DNA from: Desulfuromonadaceae bacterium
GTDB taxonomy: Bacteria; Desulfobacterota; Desulfuromonadia; Desulfuromonadales; JAHYIW01
NCBI GenBank assembly: GCA_019429445.1
Contig: JAHYIW010000007.1
Coordinates: 49,137 to 113,136, forward strand
Direction of reading: 5' to 3'
DNA: 64,000 nt
In this document: piece by piece, positions 1 through 9,585 of the stretch
Numbering within the stretch: the first letter of the stretch is position 1
Layout: the number at the start of each line of letters is the position of its first letter
Program-made: the position numbers and the translations under genes
The notes under the pieces: generated by a model
What the model was told of the DNA's origin: nothing
The model's database searches: none
What the model saw: the letters and a program-made list of their open reading frames with translations, nothing else

Positions 1-10
1 AGGACTCGAA

Positions 11-289
11 ATGAGTAAACAACGCGTCACGGTCAACGTGACCGGAACAGTTCAGGGCGTCAACTTCCGCTATATCACCTACCGCCAGGCGCTGGCTCTC
101 GGCGTCGCCGGGTGGGTCAAAAACCTGCCGGACGGCAGCGTTCAGCTTTGTTTTGAGGGGGAGGAAAGAGCCGTCAAGCAACTCCTCGACTGGCTGCACG
201 TGGGACCGTCGAGCGCCCGGGTCGATAAATTGACCATTCAACCGGAAGCTTACCGCGGGGAATTCGATTGCTTTGAGATTTTGCGCTGA
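11..289 (+). CDS. acyP: Acylphosphatase
   Basis: Small cytosolic enzyme (92 aa) that hydrolyses acyl-phosphates such as carbamoyl- or acetyl-phosphate. The family signature VQGVNFR carries the phosphate-binding Arg20, and the GWVKNLPDGSV segment carries the catalytic Asn38; length is normal for the family. The ATG at 11 is preceded by AGGA at positions 1-4, so the start is well placed although the upstream context is cut by the window edge. The stop lies only 4 bp from the stop of convergent lptD, leaving no room for a separate terminator. Confidence 0.95.
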   Translation: MSKQRVTVNVTGTVQGVNFRYITYRQALALGVAGWVKNLPDGSVQLCFEGEERAVKQLLDWLHVGPSSARVDKLTIQPEAYRGEFDCFEILR

Positions 290-293
290 GTGA

Positions 294-2366
294 CTAGTAC
301 CCGCCGAAATCGCTCAACGCATCAAGACCGCTCAGTTCAAACGTCAGGTATATATTGCGATCATCGGGACGGTTGCGCAACGACAGCCGCAACGTCCAGC
401 ACTCGCCGCGATACTCGGCGGCAACGAACCGTTCCAGGGTCCGGTTGTTGTCCAGCGCGTAACGATGACGATAGGTCAGCAGCAGCGGTTGCAACCAGTC
501 GAACGCCACTTCCCCTCCCACATATTCCAGCGCGTCGCGGGAATAGCGGTATTCGACACTCAACCGGTTTTCGCCCGCAGCGTGGAGTTCGCCGCGCAGG
601 TTGAACGCGGCGAATTTTTTGTAAAAACCGCCTTGCTCGGCAGAGTGATCGTAAGCAAGGTCAAGATCGATAAAACTGAAATCGGTTGGCCGCAGCAGCG
701 CCTCCATCTCCAGCGGCAACCAGGGGCGGCGCTGATCGTTCGCACTTTGCGGCTCACGACGCTTTTCATTAAGATCAAATTCCTGTGCCAGCCGAAGTTG
801 CAACAGTTCCCGCCAGCTGTTTCCCTGCTCACGACTGAAACGCCCCGCCACCCGGTTGGTAAGACTGAACCGCAACCGATTGCGCGGCTCAAGCCGGTCA
901 TTAGTGTCGAAATCGGGGAGGTGTGACTGATCATCATCCGGAATAAAGTGATAGCTCAGTTCTGGTTCTATTTCGTGGCGGAGCAGACCAAGGGACGAGC
1001 CGGGACGGGAAAAGTCCCGGAGCAAGCGCGTACTCAGCGCCATGCGCCCGTCAAACACCCCCTGATGTTCCGCACCGGGACCGGCTGCCGAGGTCTGATA
1101 GACGCGCTCCAGCCAGGCGACCTCGCTCTCGAAGGTAAAAAAACCTCCCGGTCGAACCACTGTCGCCAGCGCCGGGCGCACCCCCAGACGAAGCCCCTTC
1201 ATCCCGCTGCGACGCCAGAAGTAGGTTGTCTCTCCGTCAAAACGCCACCACAGCGGTGTCCGCGCAAGCTGTCGGCGAATGGCGGCCAGCCGCATCTCCG
1301 GCAAACGTTGCACAGTCGTGTCGTTATCGTTCTCCAGGTCGCGCAGATAATTGAAACCACCGGAGAGGTTCAACAGTCCCCAGGTCCGCCCGGCATAAAG
1401 GGTTGATTCAAGCTGGGCACGGTTGTAATCGCCCGCCGCCTCACCAAAATCAGCATAAAAATCGTTTGCGCTGACGTAATGCAGATCAGCGCTTAACCGT
1501 ACCTGGCCGGGCAATACCCCCTGATGACGCCAGCTCCCGGCGTAACGATTATCGGCGGCGGCGTTGGTGGCATTGACATGGTAAAGACGCGCTTCGCCGC
1601 TGTTGTCACGACCAAGCAGATAACGATATTCCACCCCCTTGCCGTAACCGAGCCGCGAGAAGTAATCAACCGAGAAGGTGGCATCAAGATTCCGGCCGAT
1701 GACCTGGTACCAGGCCAGTGACAACTGATACCCCTTGCGGTCCGAGAAACCAAATCCGGGCAGCATAAACCCCGATTCACGTTCACTTTTTACCGGGTAG
1801 AACAGATATGGCAGGTAGAGAACCGGAATGTCACGCAGATAGAAAAAACCATGTTTGCCAACCGCATAGCCACCGACCGTCACATCCAGTTCATCAAGCG
1901 AAAATTTCCACGCCGGAGGGTCGCCGGGACAGGCGGTAAAGGTGCCATTCGTTATCAGATAGTTCGCTTCACCGGTCTTTTCGATCTGATCACCGCTGAT
2001 CCGCACCCCGCTCCCTAAAAATTTCAGCCGACCGTTCGTTACTGACGCGGTCTTGTCGTTGAGACGCAGTGTGACCCGCTCGGCGTTCAGCTCTGTGGTA
2101 CTGTCTCGCAACGCAACAGCTCCGCGCGCCTGAGCCTCGCGAGTTTCCGCATTCCAGATCATTTCCCGGGATGTCATCTCCATCCCGGAATATTTCAACT
2201 GCACATCACCCCGTGCCTGGTAAACCCCCGCCTCGCGGTCAAAATCGAGGGTATCAGCGGAGAGGGCAACGGCACCTTCGTCTGCTGCGCTCACCGCTGG
2301 CACAATGAAAAGCAGCAGCGCAACACACATCAGCCCACCCATGAAAAGATATTTTTTCAGGCGCAT
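294..2366 (-). CDS. lptD: LPS-assembly protein LptD (outer membrane)
   Basis: Outer-membrane beta-barrel that inserts lipopolysaccharide into the outer leaflet, working with LptE. The 690-aa product starts with a signal peptide (residues 1-27, ending VSA), followed by an OstA/LptA-like jellyroll domain at about 35-150 (the LSADTLDFDRE..GDVQL pattern) and a long aromatic-rich barrel domain from about 190 to the end. Only two cysteines stand out in the mature protein, one near residue 145 (TACPGD) and one near 660 (GECW), fewer than the four of E. coli LptD. GAGG precedes the ATG by 4 nt. It overlaps the end of folC by 10 bp, so it is probably translated from the accD-folC transcript. Confidence 0.93.
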   Translation of the reverse strand: MRLKKYLFMGGLMCVALLLFIVPAVSAADEGAVALSADTLDFDREAGVYQARGDVQLKYSGMEMTSREMIWNAETREAQARGAVALRDSTTELNAERVTLRLNDKTASVTNGRLKFLGSGVRISGDQIEKTGEANYLITNGTFTACPGDPPAWKFSLDELDVTVGGYAVGKHGFFYLRDIPVLYLPYLFYPVKSERESGFMLPGFGFSDRKGYQLSLAWYQVIGRNLDATFSVDYFSRLGYGKGVEYRYLLGRDNSGEARLYHVNATNAAADNRYAGSWRHQGVLPGQVRLSADLHYVSANDFYADFGEAAGDYNRAQLESTLYAGRTWGLLNLSGGFNYLRDLENDNDTTVQRLPEMRLAAIRRQLARTPLWWRFDGETTYFWRRSGMKGLRLGVRPALATVVRPGGFFTFESEVAWLERVYQTSAAGPGAEHQGVFDGRMALSTRLLRDFSRPGSSLGLLRHEIEPELSYHFIPDDDQSHLPDFDTNDRLEPRNRLRFSLTNRVAGRFSREQGNSWRELLQLRLAQEFDLNEKRREPQSANDQRRPWLPLEMEALLRPTDFSFIDLDLAYDHSAEQGGFYKKFAAFNLRGELHAAGENRLSVEYRYSRDALEYVGGEVAFDWLQPLLLTYRHRYALDNNRTLERFVAAEYRGECWTLRLSLRNRPDDRNIYLTFELSGLDALSDFGGY

Positions 2367-3625
2367 CGTGCCTCGGTTCCAATCAAAATTTCACGCGCGG
2401 CGGCGGCCAGAAAAAGGGATCCGGCAACCAGAACAATCTCGTTTTCGCAACAGGCTGCCTGGGCTGCAGCGAGTGCTCCGGCAACATCCAAAGCGGTGTG
2501 GGAAGAAGTTCCGTACCCCGTCACTGCGGCGCTCAATGCCTGTGGGTCGATACCGGCTTCGACCGGCAACGGCGGACAGATCACCGACGCTGCAAAGGGC
2601 AAAAGTGGCACGATAATCTCCGCACAGTTCTTGTCCGCCTTGATCGCGGCCACCCAGTGCACCCTGGCCCCGTGCCGGGCCAGATAGGCCGCCAAAGTCG
2701 CGGCACCCCCTGCATTATGGGCACCGTCGATCAACACGCCGGGGGCGCCATCGACCCACTCCAGACGTCCCGGCCAGACCGTCTCACTGACCGCGCGGCG
2801 CAGCTGCGTAGCGGCGAGGGAAAAACCGCGCTCGCGGAGCAGCGCGGCGAGACACAGGGCCTGCGCCAGATTGTCCCGCTGATGCGCTCCGGCCAGCCCC
2901 GCTGTCAACCCCGCCAGCGTCCCCCCCGGTCCCTGCCAGGTGAAAGTTTCACCCGTGTCGATCACGCGATAATCCTCGCCGTAACACAACAGCGGGGCAC
3001 CTTGCCGCGCCGCCAACACCCTGAGTCGTTGTTCTGCAAGCGGCGGTTGTTTCCCCAGAACCACGGGGATTTCGGGCTTGATAATCCCGCCTTTTTCGCC
3101 GGCAATCGTGGCCAGATCGTTACCGAGATAGGCCGCATGGTCGAGGCAGATCGGCGTAATCGCACACAGCAGCGGGGTAACCGCGTTGGTTGCGTCAAGT
3201 CTCCCCCCCATGCCGACTTCGAGGATGGCAATATCGACATTGCACTCGCGAAAGCGGGTCAGCGCCATGGCGGTGGTCAGCTCAAAGAAGGTGACGGGAA
3301 GGTCGCCGACCTGTGCGCGCAAGCGATCGGTCAGACGCACCAGATCGTCTACCGCCAACGGCACACCGTCGACCCGAATACGTTCACCGAAATGATGGAG
3401 GTGGGGGGAGGTATAGAGACCGACCCGGTAGCCCGACAGGCGCAGCATTGTCGCCAGCGCCACGGCAACAGAGCCTTTGCCGTTGCTCCCGGCGATGTGG
3501 ATGATCGGAAAAGCAGAATCGGGGCGGTCGAGCCGGAGCAGCAGTTGCCGGATATTGTCGAGCCCCAGCTTGATTCCGAACCGCTGCAGCCCGTACAGAT
3601 ACTCCAGACTCCGCTGACCGGTCAC
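2357..3625 (-). CDS. folC: Bifunctional folylpolyglutamate synthase/dihydrofolate synthase
   Basis: Mur-ligase-like ATP-dependent enzyme that adds glutamate to dihydropteroate and folates. The 422-aa product shows the nucleotide-binding loop HIAGSNGKGSV (residues 43-53), the folate-family TSPHL segment at about 72-77, the EVGMGGRLDATN motif near 140, and the C-terminal ligase domain with DGAHNAGG. The start is a GTG at 3625, 3 bp downstream of the accD stop. AccD-FolC adjacency downstream of trpA is a common bacterial arrangement. Confidence 0.95.
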   Translation of the reverse strand: MTGQRSLEYLYGLQRFGIKLGLDNIRQLLLRLDRPDSAFPIIHIAGSNGKGSVAVALATMLRLSGYRVGLYTSPHLHHFGERIRVDGVPLAVDDLVRLTDRLRAQVGDLPVTFFELTTAMALTRFRECNVDIAILEVGMGGRLDATNAVTPLLCAITPICLDHAAYLGNDLATIAGEKGGIIKPEIPVVLGKQPPLAEQRLRVLAARQGAPLLCYGEDYRVIDTGETFTWQGPGGTLAGLTAGLAGAHQRDNLAQALCLAALLRERGFSLAATQLRRAVSETVWPGRLEWVDGAPGVLIDGAHNAGGAATLAAYLARHGARVHWVAAIKADKNCAEIIVPLLPFAASVICPPLPVEAGIDPQALSAAVTGYGTSSHTALDVAGALAAAQAACCENEIVLVAGSLFLAAAAREILIGTEARCA

Positions 3626-3628
3626 CGG

Positions 3629-4477
3629 TCAGCTCTTTGTGAAAACACGCAGAATCTGGGCGAGACGCTCTTTCATTTCCGCCCGCGGAATGATCATGTC
3701 GACCATCCCGTGTTCGAGCAGATATTCGCTGCGCTGGAATCCTTCGGGGAGTTTCTGGCGGATCGTCTGTTCGATAACCCGCGGGCCGGCAAAACCGATC
3801 AACGCACGGGGCTCGGCAATATTCAGATCCCCGAGCATGGCGAAGCTGGCGGTGACCCCACCGGTGGTGGGATCGGTCAGAATCGACAGAAACGGGATCC
3901 CGGCCGCCTTCAATTTGGCCAGCGCCGCACTGGTCTTGGCCATCTGCATCAGCGATAAAATACTCTCCTGCATCCGCGCCCCGCCGGACGAAGAAAAGAT
4001 CAGCACCGGGGCGCGATTCGCCAGCCCCCGTTCGATGGCGCGGGTGATTTTCTCGCCAACAACCGCGCCCATGCTCCCCCCCATGAAACCGAATTCAAAA
4101 ACGGCCAGAACCGCCGGGACACCGTGAATCATCCCCTCGCCGCAGATCACCGCATCGCCACCACCACTTTTTTTAACCGCCGTCTTGATCCGGTCCTTGT
4201 ATTTTTTTGCATCTTTGAAATTGAGGAAATCGGTCGACTCCATCGCGGCGTCCATCTCGACAAACGAGCCTTCATCGACCGTTAATGCAATCCTCTCGCG
4301 CGCACTGATGCGAAAATGATAGGTGCACTTCGGGCACACATTGAGATTGCGCTCAATTTCCTTGCTGTAGATAATCTCATTGCAGTTTTTGCACTTCGTC
4401 CAGAGCCCTTCGGGCATCCTGACATTCTTTGCTTCAACCGACTCGATCGGTGCCTTCTTGATATGAAACCAGGACAT
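3629..4477 (-). CDS. accD: Acetyl-CoA carboxylase, carboxyltransferase subunit beta
   Basis: Beta subunit of the carboxyltransferase that moves CO2 from biotin to acetyl-CoA to make malonyl-CoA, the first step of fatty-acid synthesis; partner is AccA, not in this window. The 282-aa protein has the N-terminal zinc ribbon with Cys29, Cys32, Cys48 and Cys51, then a crotonase-like domain with the GGARMQES and [17 protein letters not shown] segments typical of AccD. Length is normal. GAGG lies 9 nt before the ATG. Confidence 0.97.
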   Translation of the reverse strand: MSWFHIKKAPIESVEAKNVRMPEGLWTKCKNCNEIIYSKEIERNLNVCPKCTYHFRISARERIALTVDEGSFVEMDAAMESTDFLNFKDAKKYKDRIKTAVKKSGGGDAVICGEGMIHGVPAVLAVFEFGFMGGSMGAVVGEKITRAIERGLANRAPVLIFSSSGGARMQESILSLMQMAKTSAALAKLKAAGIPFLSILTDPTTGGVTASFAMLGDLNIAEPRALIGFAGPRVIEQTIRQKLPEGFQRSEYLLEHGMVDMIIPRAEMKERLAQILRVFTKS

Positions 4478-4512
4478 ATTCTCTTACCTCATTTTCGAAA
4501 TCAGGGGCGAGC

Positions 4513-5274
4513 TCATAAAGTGAACTCTTCTCCCCCAGTGAGAATGCTGACTTGCGGCAGACAAAGCGCGTGTAGTTCACGATGAATCTGCTCACGAAAC
4601 TGCGGTTTGATGTGTGAAATCAGAACCGGCACTTCGGGTCGATCGAGTTTAGCAAGTTCTTCCTTGAGCAATGCCGGAGTCAGGTGACCGCTAAGGTTTG
4701 CCAATGCCGCCATATCATTGGGAAACGACGTCTCCACAAAGGCCAGTTTCAGGTTGGCCACCGCATGCCCCATCCGCCACAATGCCTCTGTCGTTGTCGT
4801 ATCACCGGAAACCAGAATGGTCGCATGCCCATCGGAAATACAATAACCGGCAGCGTAGACAGTATGGTTCATTTCCACCCATGCGATTTTCAGCCCGGCT
4901 ATTTCCGCGACCGCCCCGGCAACCAGCGGACAAAGCTTGACCGCAGGCTTGCCCGAGGGAATGACGGTAAAATCAGGATAAACCTGATTATTGAAAAAAT
5001 GTTTATGCACCACATCCAGCACCTGCGGGGGTCCCCAAACCCGAATCGGCGTGGAACGCGAAATAAAAACATTATCGACCAGAAAGGGTAAATCGGCAAC
5101 GTGATCGAGATGGGCATGCGTCAACAGCACATCATCAACCCTGACCTGCTGGTCGATCGGCAACATCAGCGCCACCGTTCCGGCATCAACCGCAAACGTG
5201 TCGTTGAGTAGCAACGCCGTCGTATAATGCCCCGGCGAACGGGAGCCGAAGTTTCCCAGGACCTGAACCTTCAT
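4513..5274 (-). CDS. Metallo-beta-lactamase-fold hydrolase (class II cyclic-nucleotide phosphodiesterase-like)
   Basis: A 253-aa cytosolic metallohydrolase. The THAHLDH motif (His53, His55, Asp57, His58) supplies the first metal site; later ligands appear in EMNHTV, SGDTTT, SGHLTP and LISHIKP, as expected for an MBL-fold enzyme. The sequence after the motif (ADLPFLVDN) resembles class II 3',5'-cyclic-nucleotide phosphodiesterases and RNase Z-like relatives, so a phosphodiesterase activity is likely, but the substrate cannot be read from sequence. It lies between trpA and accD in the same direction, with a 35-bp gap to accD. GGGG lies 4 nt before the ATG. Confidence 0.8.
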   Translation of the reverse strand: MKVQVLGNFGSRSPGHYTTALLLNDTFAVDAGTVALMLPIDQQVRVDDVLLTHAHLDHVADLPFLVDNVFISRSTPIRVWGPPQVLDVVHKHFFNNQVYPDFTVIPSGKPAVKLCPLVAGAVAEIAGLKIAWVEMNHTVYAAGYCISDGHATILVSGDTTTTEALWRMGHAVANLKLAFVETSFPNDMAALANLSGHLTPALLKEELAKLDRPEVPVLISHIKPQFREQIHRELHALCLPQVSILTGGEEFTL

Positions 5275-5337
5275 AACACCCCTGTTAGCGGTACATTCCA
5301 GTAAAAAGTGCCTTTGTCCAGCACCGGGATCAGTTGC

Positions 5338-6135
5338 TCAGGCCAGCAAGGCACTTTTCAGTTCGCGAATAAAATCGGCGACTTGCTTCGTTAATGCCGA
5401 CGTATCGCCCCCGGCGGCAATAATTTTGACCAACGCACTGCCAACGACCACCGCATCGGCAAAGGCCCCGACCGCAGCGGCGTCCGCCGGAGTGGTGATA
5501 CCGAAACCGACAGCAACCGGGGTGGAACAGGAGGCCTTGATCTGCTGCACCTCAGTGGCGATCGCGGCAGCATCGACCGCTTGTGCTCCGGTCACTCCGG
5601 TCATCGACACATAATAAATAAACCCTTCGGCCTGAGACGCAAGTTTCAGCCGTCGTTCCGGCGGGGTTGTCGGGGCCAGCAGGGTGATCAGCTCAAGCCC
5701 GGCGGCGCGCATGTACGGCTGCAACTCCGCCGCTTCCTCCGGGGGCAAATCGACCAGCAACAGCGCATCGACCCCGGCGGCAACAGCGTCCTTGGCAAAG
5801 CGCTCGCCGCCATAGCGAAAGATGGGGTTATAATAGCCCATCAGGATAATCGGCACATTGGTGTGTTCCCGCGCTGTCCGCACCATCGCCAAAATTTTCG
5901 GCAGCGTCGTCCCCACCGCCAGTGCCCGTTCCGAAGCCGCCTGAATCGTCGGCCCATCGGCCATCGGATCGGAAAACGGAAACCCGATTTCGATCAGATC
6001 AGCTCCCGCCTCAACCAGGACGTGAATCAGCTCGCCGGTCGTCGCCAGGCACGGATCTCCGGCAGTAATAAACGGAATCAGCGCCGTTTCACCCCGCGCG
6101 CGAAGTTCATCAAATGTTGTCGCGATACGACTCAT
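5338..6135 (-). CDS. trpA: Tryptophan synthase alpha subunit
   Basis: Cleaves indole-3-glycerol phosphate to indole and glyceraldehyde 3-phosphate; indole is channelled to TrpB. The 265-aa TIM barrel has the catalytic pair Glu49 (LIEIGFPFSDP) and Asp60 (MADGPT) at the same numbers as the well-studied enterobacterial enzyme, and the C-terminal phosphate-binding GFGI and VVVGSALV segments. It is separated from trpB by a DEAD-box helicase gene and a uracil-DNA glycosylase gene, an unusual split since trpB and trpA are normally adjacent. No strong ribosome-binding site is visible before the ATG. Confidence 0.97.
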   Translation of the reverse strand: MSRIATTFDELRARGETALIPFITAGDPCLATTGELIHVLVEAGADLIEIGFPFSDPMADGPTIQAASERALAVGTTLPKILAMVRTAREHTNVPIILMGYYNPIFRYGGERFAKDAVAAGVDALLLVDLPPEEAAELQPYMRAAGLELITLLAPTTPPERRLKLASQAEGFIYYVSMTGVTGAQAVDAAAIATEVQQIKASCSTPVAVGFGITTPADAAAVGAFADAVVVGSALVKIIAAGGDTSALTKQVADFIRELKSALLA

Positions 6136-6167
6136 GGTATGACCATTTTCCAGTAAATTTCGTCAGT

Positions 6168-6881
6168 CTAATTCAATGACAGAGGCTTTTCAACCGTTTT
6201 CTCTGCGCCACTTTCCTCGTCGAGTAATTCCCGCACCTGCGCCAGCAATGCGAGAAAAAGCGGAGCAGTCATTCGCCCCGTCTGGACATTGTAACGGCTG
6301 GTGTGATAACTCGCAACCAGCACCGGCCCGCAACGCGGACGATATACGGCACCGTGAGCAAAAGGGAAATCGGTCAGTCGATCAATTACCCGGTCAGCCT
6401 TGAGCATCCGTAAATAACTGGTAAACGCCCCCTGCCCGAGCAAAACAATTACCTTCAACTGCGGCATGCAGGCGAATTCGGCTTTCAAGAATGATCGACA
6501 GGCAGCGAACTCGGCGGCGCTCGGTTTATTCTCCGGCGGCGCACATTTTACCGCATTGGTAATGTAGAGGTCGTTCAACTGCAATCCGTCGACGGCCGCA
6601 ATCGCCTCCGGCTGGCTGGCAAACCCGACCTGGTGCAGGAGCGGATACATAAAATCACCCGCGCCGTCACCGGTAAAGGGCCGCCCCGTGCGGTTCGCAC
6701 CGTGGGCACCGGGTGCCAAACCAACCAGCCCCACCCGCGCCTGGGAATCGCCGAAACCGGGTACCGGCCCGTTCACATAGTCGCCGCGGCTCCAGCCCCG
6801 TCTGGCTGGCAGCTTGTCCAGATAAGCGCAGAGCCGTGTGCACACGCGGCACCCGGCCAGTCCGGTCAGCCGAAGGTCCAT
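6168..6881 (-). CDS. Uracil-DNA glycosylase, family 5 (UdgB type, Fe-S)
   Basis: Removes uracil (and probably hypoxanthine) from DNA in base-excision repair. Motif A is GLAPGAHG with the following NRTGRPFTGD segment (about residues 54-75), which is the family 5 form that lacks the usual Asp/Asn water activator of other UDGs. Motif B is represented by SYHTSRYNVQTGRMT near the C-terminus. Candidate 4Fe-4S ligands are the CRVC pair (Cys11, Cys14) and two more cysteines in VKCAPPEN and AACRSF. 237 aa is in the family range. It starts 6 bp after the DEAD-box gene stop, with GAGG directly against the ATG, so translation is probably coupled. Confidence 0.88.
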   Translation of the reverse strand: MDLRLTGLAGCRVCTRLCAYLDKLPARRGWSRGDYVNGPVPGFGDSQARVGLVGLAPGAHGANRTGRPFTGDGAGDFMYPLLHQVGFASQPEAIAAVDGLQLNDLYITNAVKCAPPENKPSAAEFAACRSFLKAEFACMPQLKVIVLLGQGAFTSYLRMLKADRVIDRLTDFPFAHGAVYRPRCGPVLVASYHTSRYNVQTGRMTAPLFLALLAQVRELLDEESGAEKTVEKPLSLN

Positions 6882-6887
6882 CCTCGA

Positions 6888-8198
6888 CTAACTTTTCGGC
6901 GGGGGCGTCCCGCCAGTTCTTTTATGTGACGTTCGTCGTCTGCGCGGAGGCTTATCCGCCGGCTTTGCCACAGCGCCCCGCCCGCCGCGACTGTGACCGC
7001 GCGCACCGCCGCGCTCAGGGGGAGCTGTTTTGCGTCGTGGGGTCCGTTTGTAGTCCCAGCAAAGATCTTCTTCGGTGGGCATGCAGCTGGGGATTTTGCT
7101 GCCAATGTATTCTTCAATCTCCGGCAGGTAATAAACCGTGTCTTCATCGGCGAAGCTGATCGCCTTGCCGAACGCTCCGGCGCGGGCGGTCCGCCCGATG
7201 CGATGCACATAATCATCGGCATTCTCCGGCAGGTCATAGTTGACCACATGGGTCACACCATCGATGTGCAGACCGCGCGAAGCTACGTCGGTGGCGACCA
7301 GATAATGCAGCCGGTTTTCTTTGAAATCATCGAGTATCTTCATCCGCTTGCGTTGCGGGATATCACCGGAAATGACCGCTGCCTTGATCTCGTTCACTTT
7401 AAGACGATCGACCAGGTACTCCGCTTCTTTCTTGGTATTGACAAAGAGTAAAACGTGCTCCAGGCCGTTTTCCTTCTTCATCAACCCGATCAGCAGCGCA
7501 AATTTCTCGCGGCGGGAGGCGTGATAGAGTAGCTGTTCAACTCGATCCGCCGTCACCTGCTCCGGCTTGATACTGACCTTCTCGGCCAGGTCCATGAACT
7601 CGTAGGCAAGCTCCATCACCCGTGCCGACAACGTTGCGGAAAAAAGCATCGTCTGGCGCTGATCGAAGGGGGGCAGCTTACGCAGAATGTAACGCAAGTC
7701 TTTGATAAACCCCATGTCAAACATCCGGTCAGCCTCATCGATGACCACCACCTCGACATTTTTAAAGGAGAAGACCCCCTGTTTGGCATAATCGATCAAC
7801 CGCCCCGGCGTGGCCACGATCACGTCGACGCCATCTTTGAGAGCCTGGCGCTGCTTATCGTAATCGACGCCACCGAAAATCGGCTGCACCTTAAAGGGGC
7901 AGAACGCGCCCAGCTTCTCGGCATCGTCGCAAATCTGCACCACCAGTTCACGGGTTGGCGCCATAATCAACGCGCGCGGGTGAATCCCGGTCGGCTTGGG
8001 CCGCTGGAGGAAGCGGCTGAAGAGTGAAATCAGAAATGCCGCTGTTTTTCCGGTGCCGGTCTGTGCCTGGGCGGCGACATCCTTGCCGAGCAGCGCCAGC
8101 GGGATTGATTCTTCCTGCACCGGGGTCAGGTCAGTAAATCCGGTCTGGGCGATGCCCTGCAATACTTCAGTGGGTAAATCAAGTTCGGTAAACTTCAT
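6888..8198 (-). CDS. DEAD-box ATP-dependent RNA helicase (RhlE/RhlB-like)
   Basis: A 436-aa RNA helicase with all core motifs: Q motif (GFTDLTPVQEESIP), motif I AQTGTGKT (about residues 45-52), PTREL, TPGR, DEAD followed by RMFDMGF, SAT, and the C-terminal domain ending in HRIGRTARAG. A basic Arg/Gly/Lys-rich tail (last ~50 residues) probably binds RNA non-specifically. I chose the ATG at 8198 (MKFTELDLP), which starts like other RhlE/RhlB proteins; a GTG at 8213 is an in-frame alternative. The gene sits between trpB and trpA in the same orientation, with 52 bp to the trpB stop, so it is probably co-transcribed with the trp genes. Confidence 0.93.
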   Translation of the reverse strand: MKFTELDLPTEVLQGIAQTGFTDLTPVQEESIPLALLGKDVAAQAQTGTGKTAAFLISLFSRFLQRPKPTGIHPRALIMAPTRELVVQICDDAEKLGAFCPFKVQPIFGGVDYDKQRQALKDGVDVIVATPGRLIDYAKQGVFSFKNVEVVVIDEADRMFDMGFIKDLRYILRKLPPFDQRQTMLFSATLSARVMELAYEFMDLAEKVSIKPEQVTADRVEQLLYHASRREKFALLIGLMKKENGLEHVLLFVNTKKEAEYLVDRLKVNEIKAAVISGDIPQRKRMKILDDFKENRLHYLVATDVASRGLHIDGVTHVVNYDLPENADDYVHRIGRTARAGAFGKAISFADEDTVYYLPEIEEYIGSKIPSCMPTEEDLCWDYKRTPRRKTAPPERGGARGHSRGGRGAVAKPADKPPRRRRTSHKRTGGTPPPKS

Positions 8199-8250
8199 GT
8201 GCTGGAGAATCACCCCGCTATGCAGACAGGTTGATTCGCGGTCCTTTCAG

Positions 8251-9444
8251 TTAAAGTTCAAAATTCATCGCGTCGGCGACGGTGTGAATATCCTTGTCGC
8301 CGCGCCCGGAGAGACAAACGACGATAATCGCGTCGCGGTCAAGTGTCGGTGCCAGTTTCATCAGGTGCGCAATCGCGTGGGCACTTTCGAGCGCGGGGAT
8401 GATCCCTTCCAGCTGGGTCAGCAGCTGGAACGCATCAAGCGCCTCCTGGTCGGTAATCGATACATATTCGGCGCGACCGCACTCGTGCAGCCAGGCGTGT
8501 TCCGGTCCGACTCCGGGGTAATCGAGCCCGGCGGAAATCGAATGCGCGTGATTGATCTGCCCGTCAGCGTCCTGCAAAAGGAAAGTCTTGTTGCCGTGCA
8601 GCACCCCGACCGCACCGGCACCAATACTGGCCGCATGTTTGCCGGTGTCAACACCGAGTCCGGCCGCCTCGACCCCGATCAACCGCACCGCCTGATCTTT
8701 GATGAAGGGGTAAAACATCCCCATGGCGTTCGAGCCACCGCCGATACAAGCCAGCGCGACATCGGGCAAGCGCCCTTCAGCGGCAAGGATCTGCTGCTTT
8801 GTTTCCTCGCCGATCACCGCCTGAAAATCGCGTACCAGTTGCGGATAGGGGTGCGGTCCGGCGACCGTGCCGATGACATAAAAGGTGTCGCGCACATGGG
8901 TAACCCAGTGCCGCAACGCCTCGTTCATAGCGTCTTTCAGGGTGTTGGTGCCGCTGGTGACGGGGTTGACTTTCGCCCCCAAAAGTTTCATGCGAAAGAC
9001 ATTCAACGACTGGCGACGGATATCCTCCGTCCCCATAAAAACTTCACACTCCAGATCAAAGAGCGCCGCCACCGTCGCCGTCGCCACCCCGTGCTGACCG
9101 GCCCCGGTTTCGGCGATCACCTTTTTCTTCCCCATGCGCCGCGCCAGCAGCGCCTGCCCCACGGTATTGTTGATCTTGTGCGCGCCGGTGTGATTCAGGT
9201 CTTCGCGTTTGAGATAGATTTTCGCCCCGCCAAGCTTTGCTGTCAACCGCTCCGCAAAATAGAGCGGACTCGGCCGACCGACATATTCTTTGAGATAATA
9301 GGAAAAATCGCGGTGGAATTGCGGGTCGTCCAGCGCCACGCGATAGGCGGCTTCCAGTTCGATCAGTGCTGGCATCAGCGTCTCGGCGACGTAGCGGCCA
9401 CCGAATTCGCCAAAATGGCCGCGTTCATCCGGCAAGTTGTACAT
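8251..9444 (-). CDS. trpB: Tryptophan synthase beta subunit (TrpB1)
   Basis: PLP enzyme joining indole and serine to make tryptophan, as the partner of TrpA. The PLP lysine is Lys90 in HTGAHKINN; the phosphate-binding GGGSNAMG loop is present at about residues 235-242. Length (397 aa) and the N-terminal region that contacts TrpA ([17 protein letters not shown]) are those of canonical TrpB1. AAAGGA lies about 8 nt upstream of the ATG. The gene is preceded by a truncated HEPN reading frame ending 12 bp upstream. A second, TrpB2-type paralogue lies at 10583-11935. Confidence 0.97.
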   Translation of the reverse strand: MYNLPDERGHFGEFGGRYVAETLMPALIELEAAYRVALDDPQFHRDFSYYLKEYVGRPSPLYFAERLTAKLGGAKIYLKREDLNHTGAHKINNTVGQALLARRMGKKKVIAETGAGQHGVATATVAALFDLECEVFMGTEDIRRQSLNVFRMKLLGAKVNPVTSGTNTLKDAMNEALRHWVTHVRDTFYVIGTVAGPHPYPQLVRDFQAVIGEETKQQILAAEGRLPDVALACIGGGSNAMGMFYPFIKDQAVRLIGVEAAGLGVDTGKHAASIGAGAVGVLHGNKTFLLQDADGQINHAHSISAGLDYPGVGPEHAWLHECGRAEYVSITDQEALDAFQLLTQLEGIIPALESAHAIAHLMKLAPTLDRDAIIVVCLSGRGDKDIHTVADAMNFEL

Positions 9445-9456
9445 AAATTGAATCCT

Positions 9457-9585
9457 TTACTTGAAAATCACGTTGCCGTACACCAAGTCATCCGCCACAT
9501 TGATGTCGGAAAAACGTCGTTCAATTCTCCGGCTTGCCTCAAGAATCTGCTGCAATATTTCCCGCACCAGCGCAACATCAAACAT
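9457..9585 (-). pseudogene. Truncated HEPN (DUF86-like) protein remnant, 42 aa
   Basis: The ATG at 9585 overlaps the stop of the upstream MNT gene by 8 bp, the usual arrangement of MNT/HEPN toxin-antitoxin pairs. The frame reads MFDVALVREILQQILEASRR, then IERRFSDINVADD, which is the beginning of a DUF86-type HEPN protein (normally about 100-140 aa), then VYGNVIFK and a TAA 12 bp before trpB. The helical core with the catalytic R-x4-6-H motif is therefore missing. The family call is from memory of DUF86 N-termini, not from a search. Most likely the deletion fused the HEPN start to the trpB upstream region. Confidence 0.6.

Noticed and set aside
2498..3958. Long plus-strand frame opposite folC and accD
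   Set aside because: It mirrors strong conserved genes on the other strand; its protein is a basic, low-complexity shadow typical of high-GC DNA.
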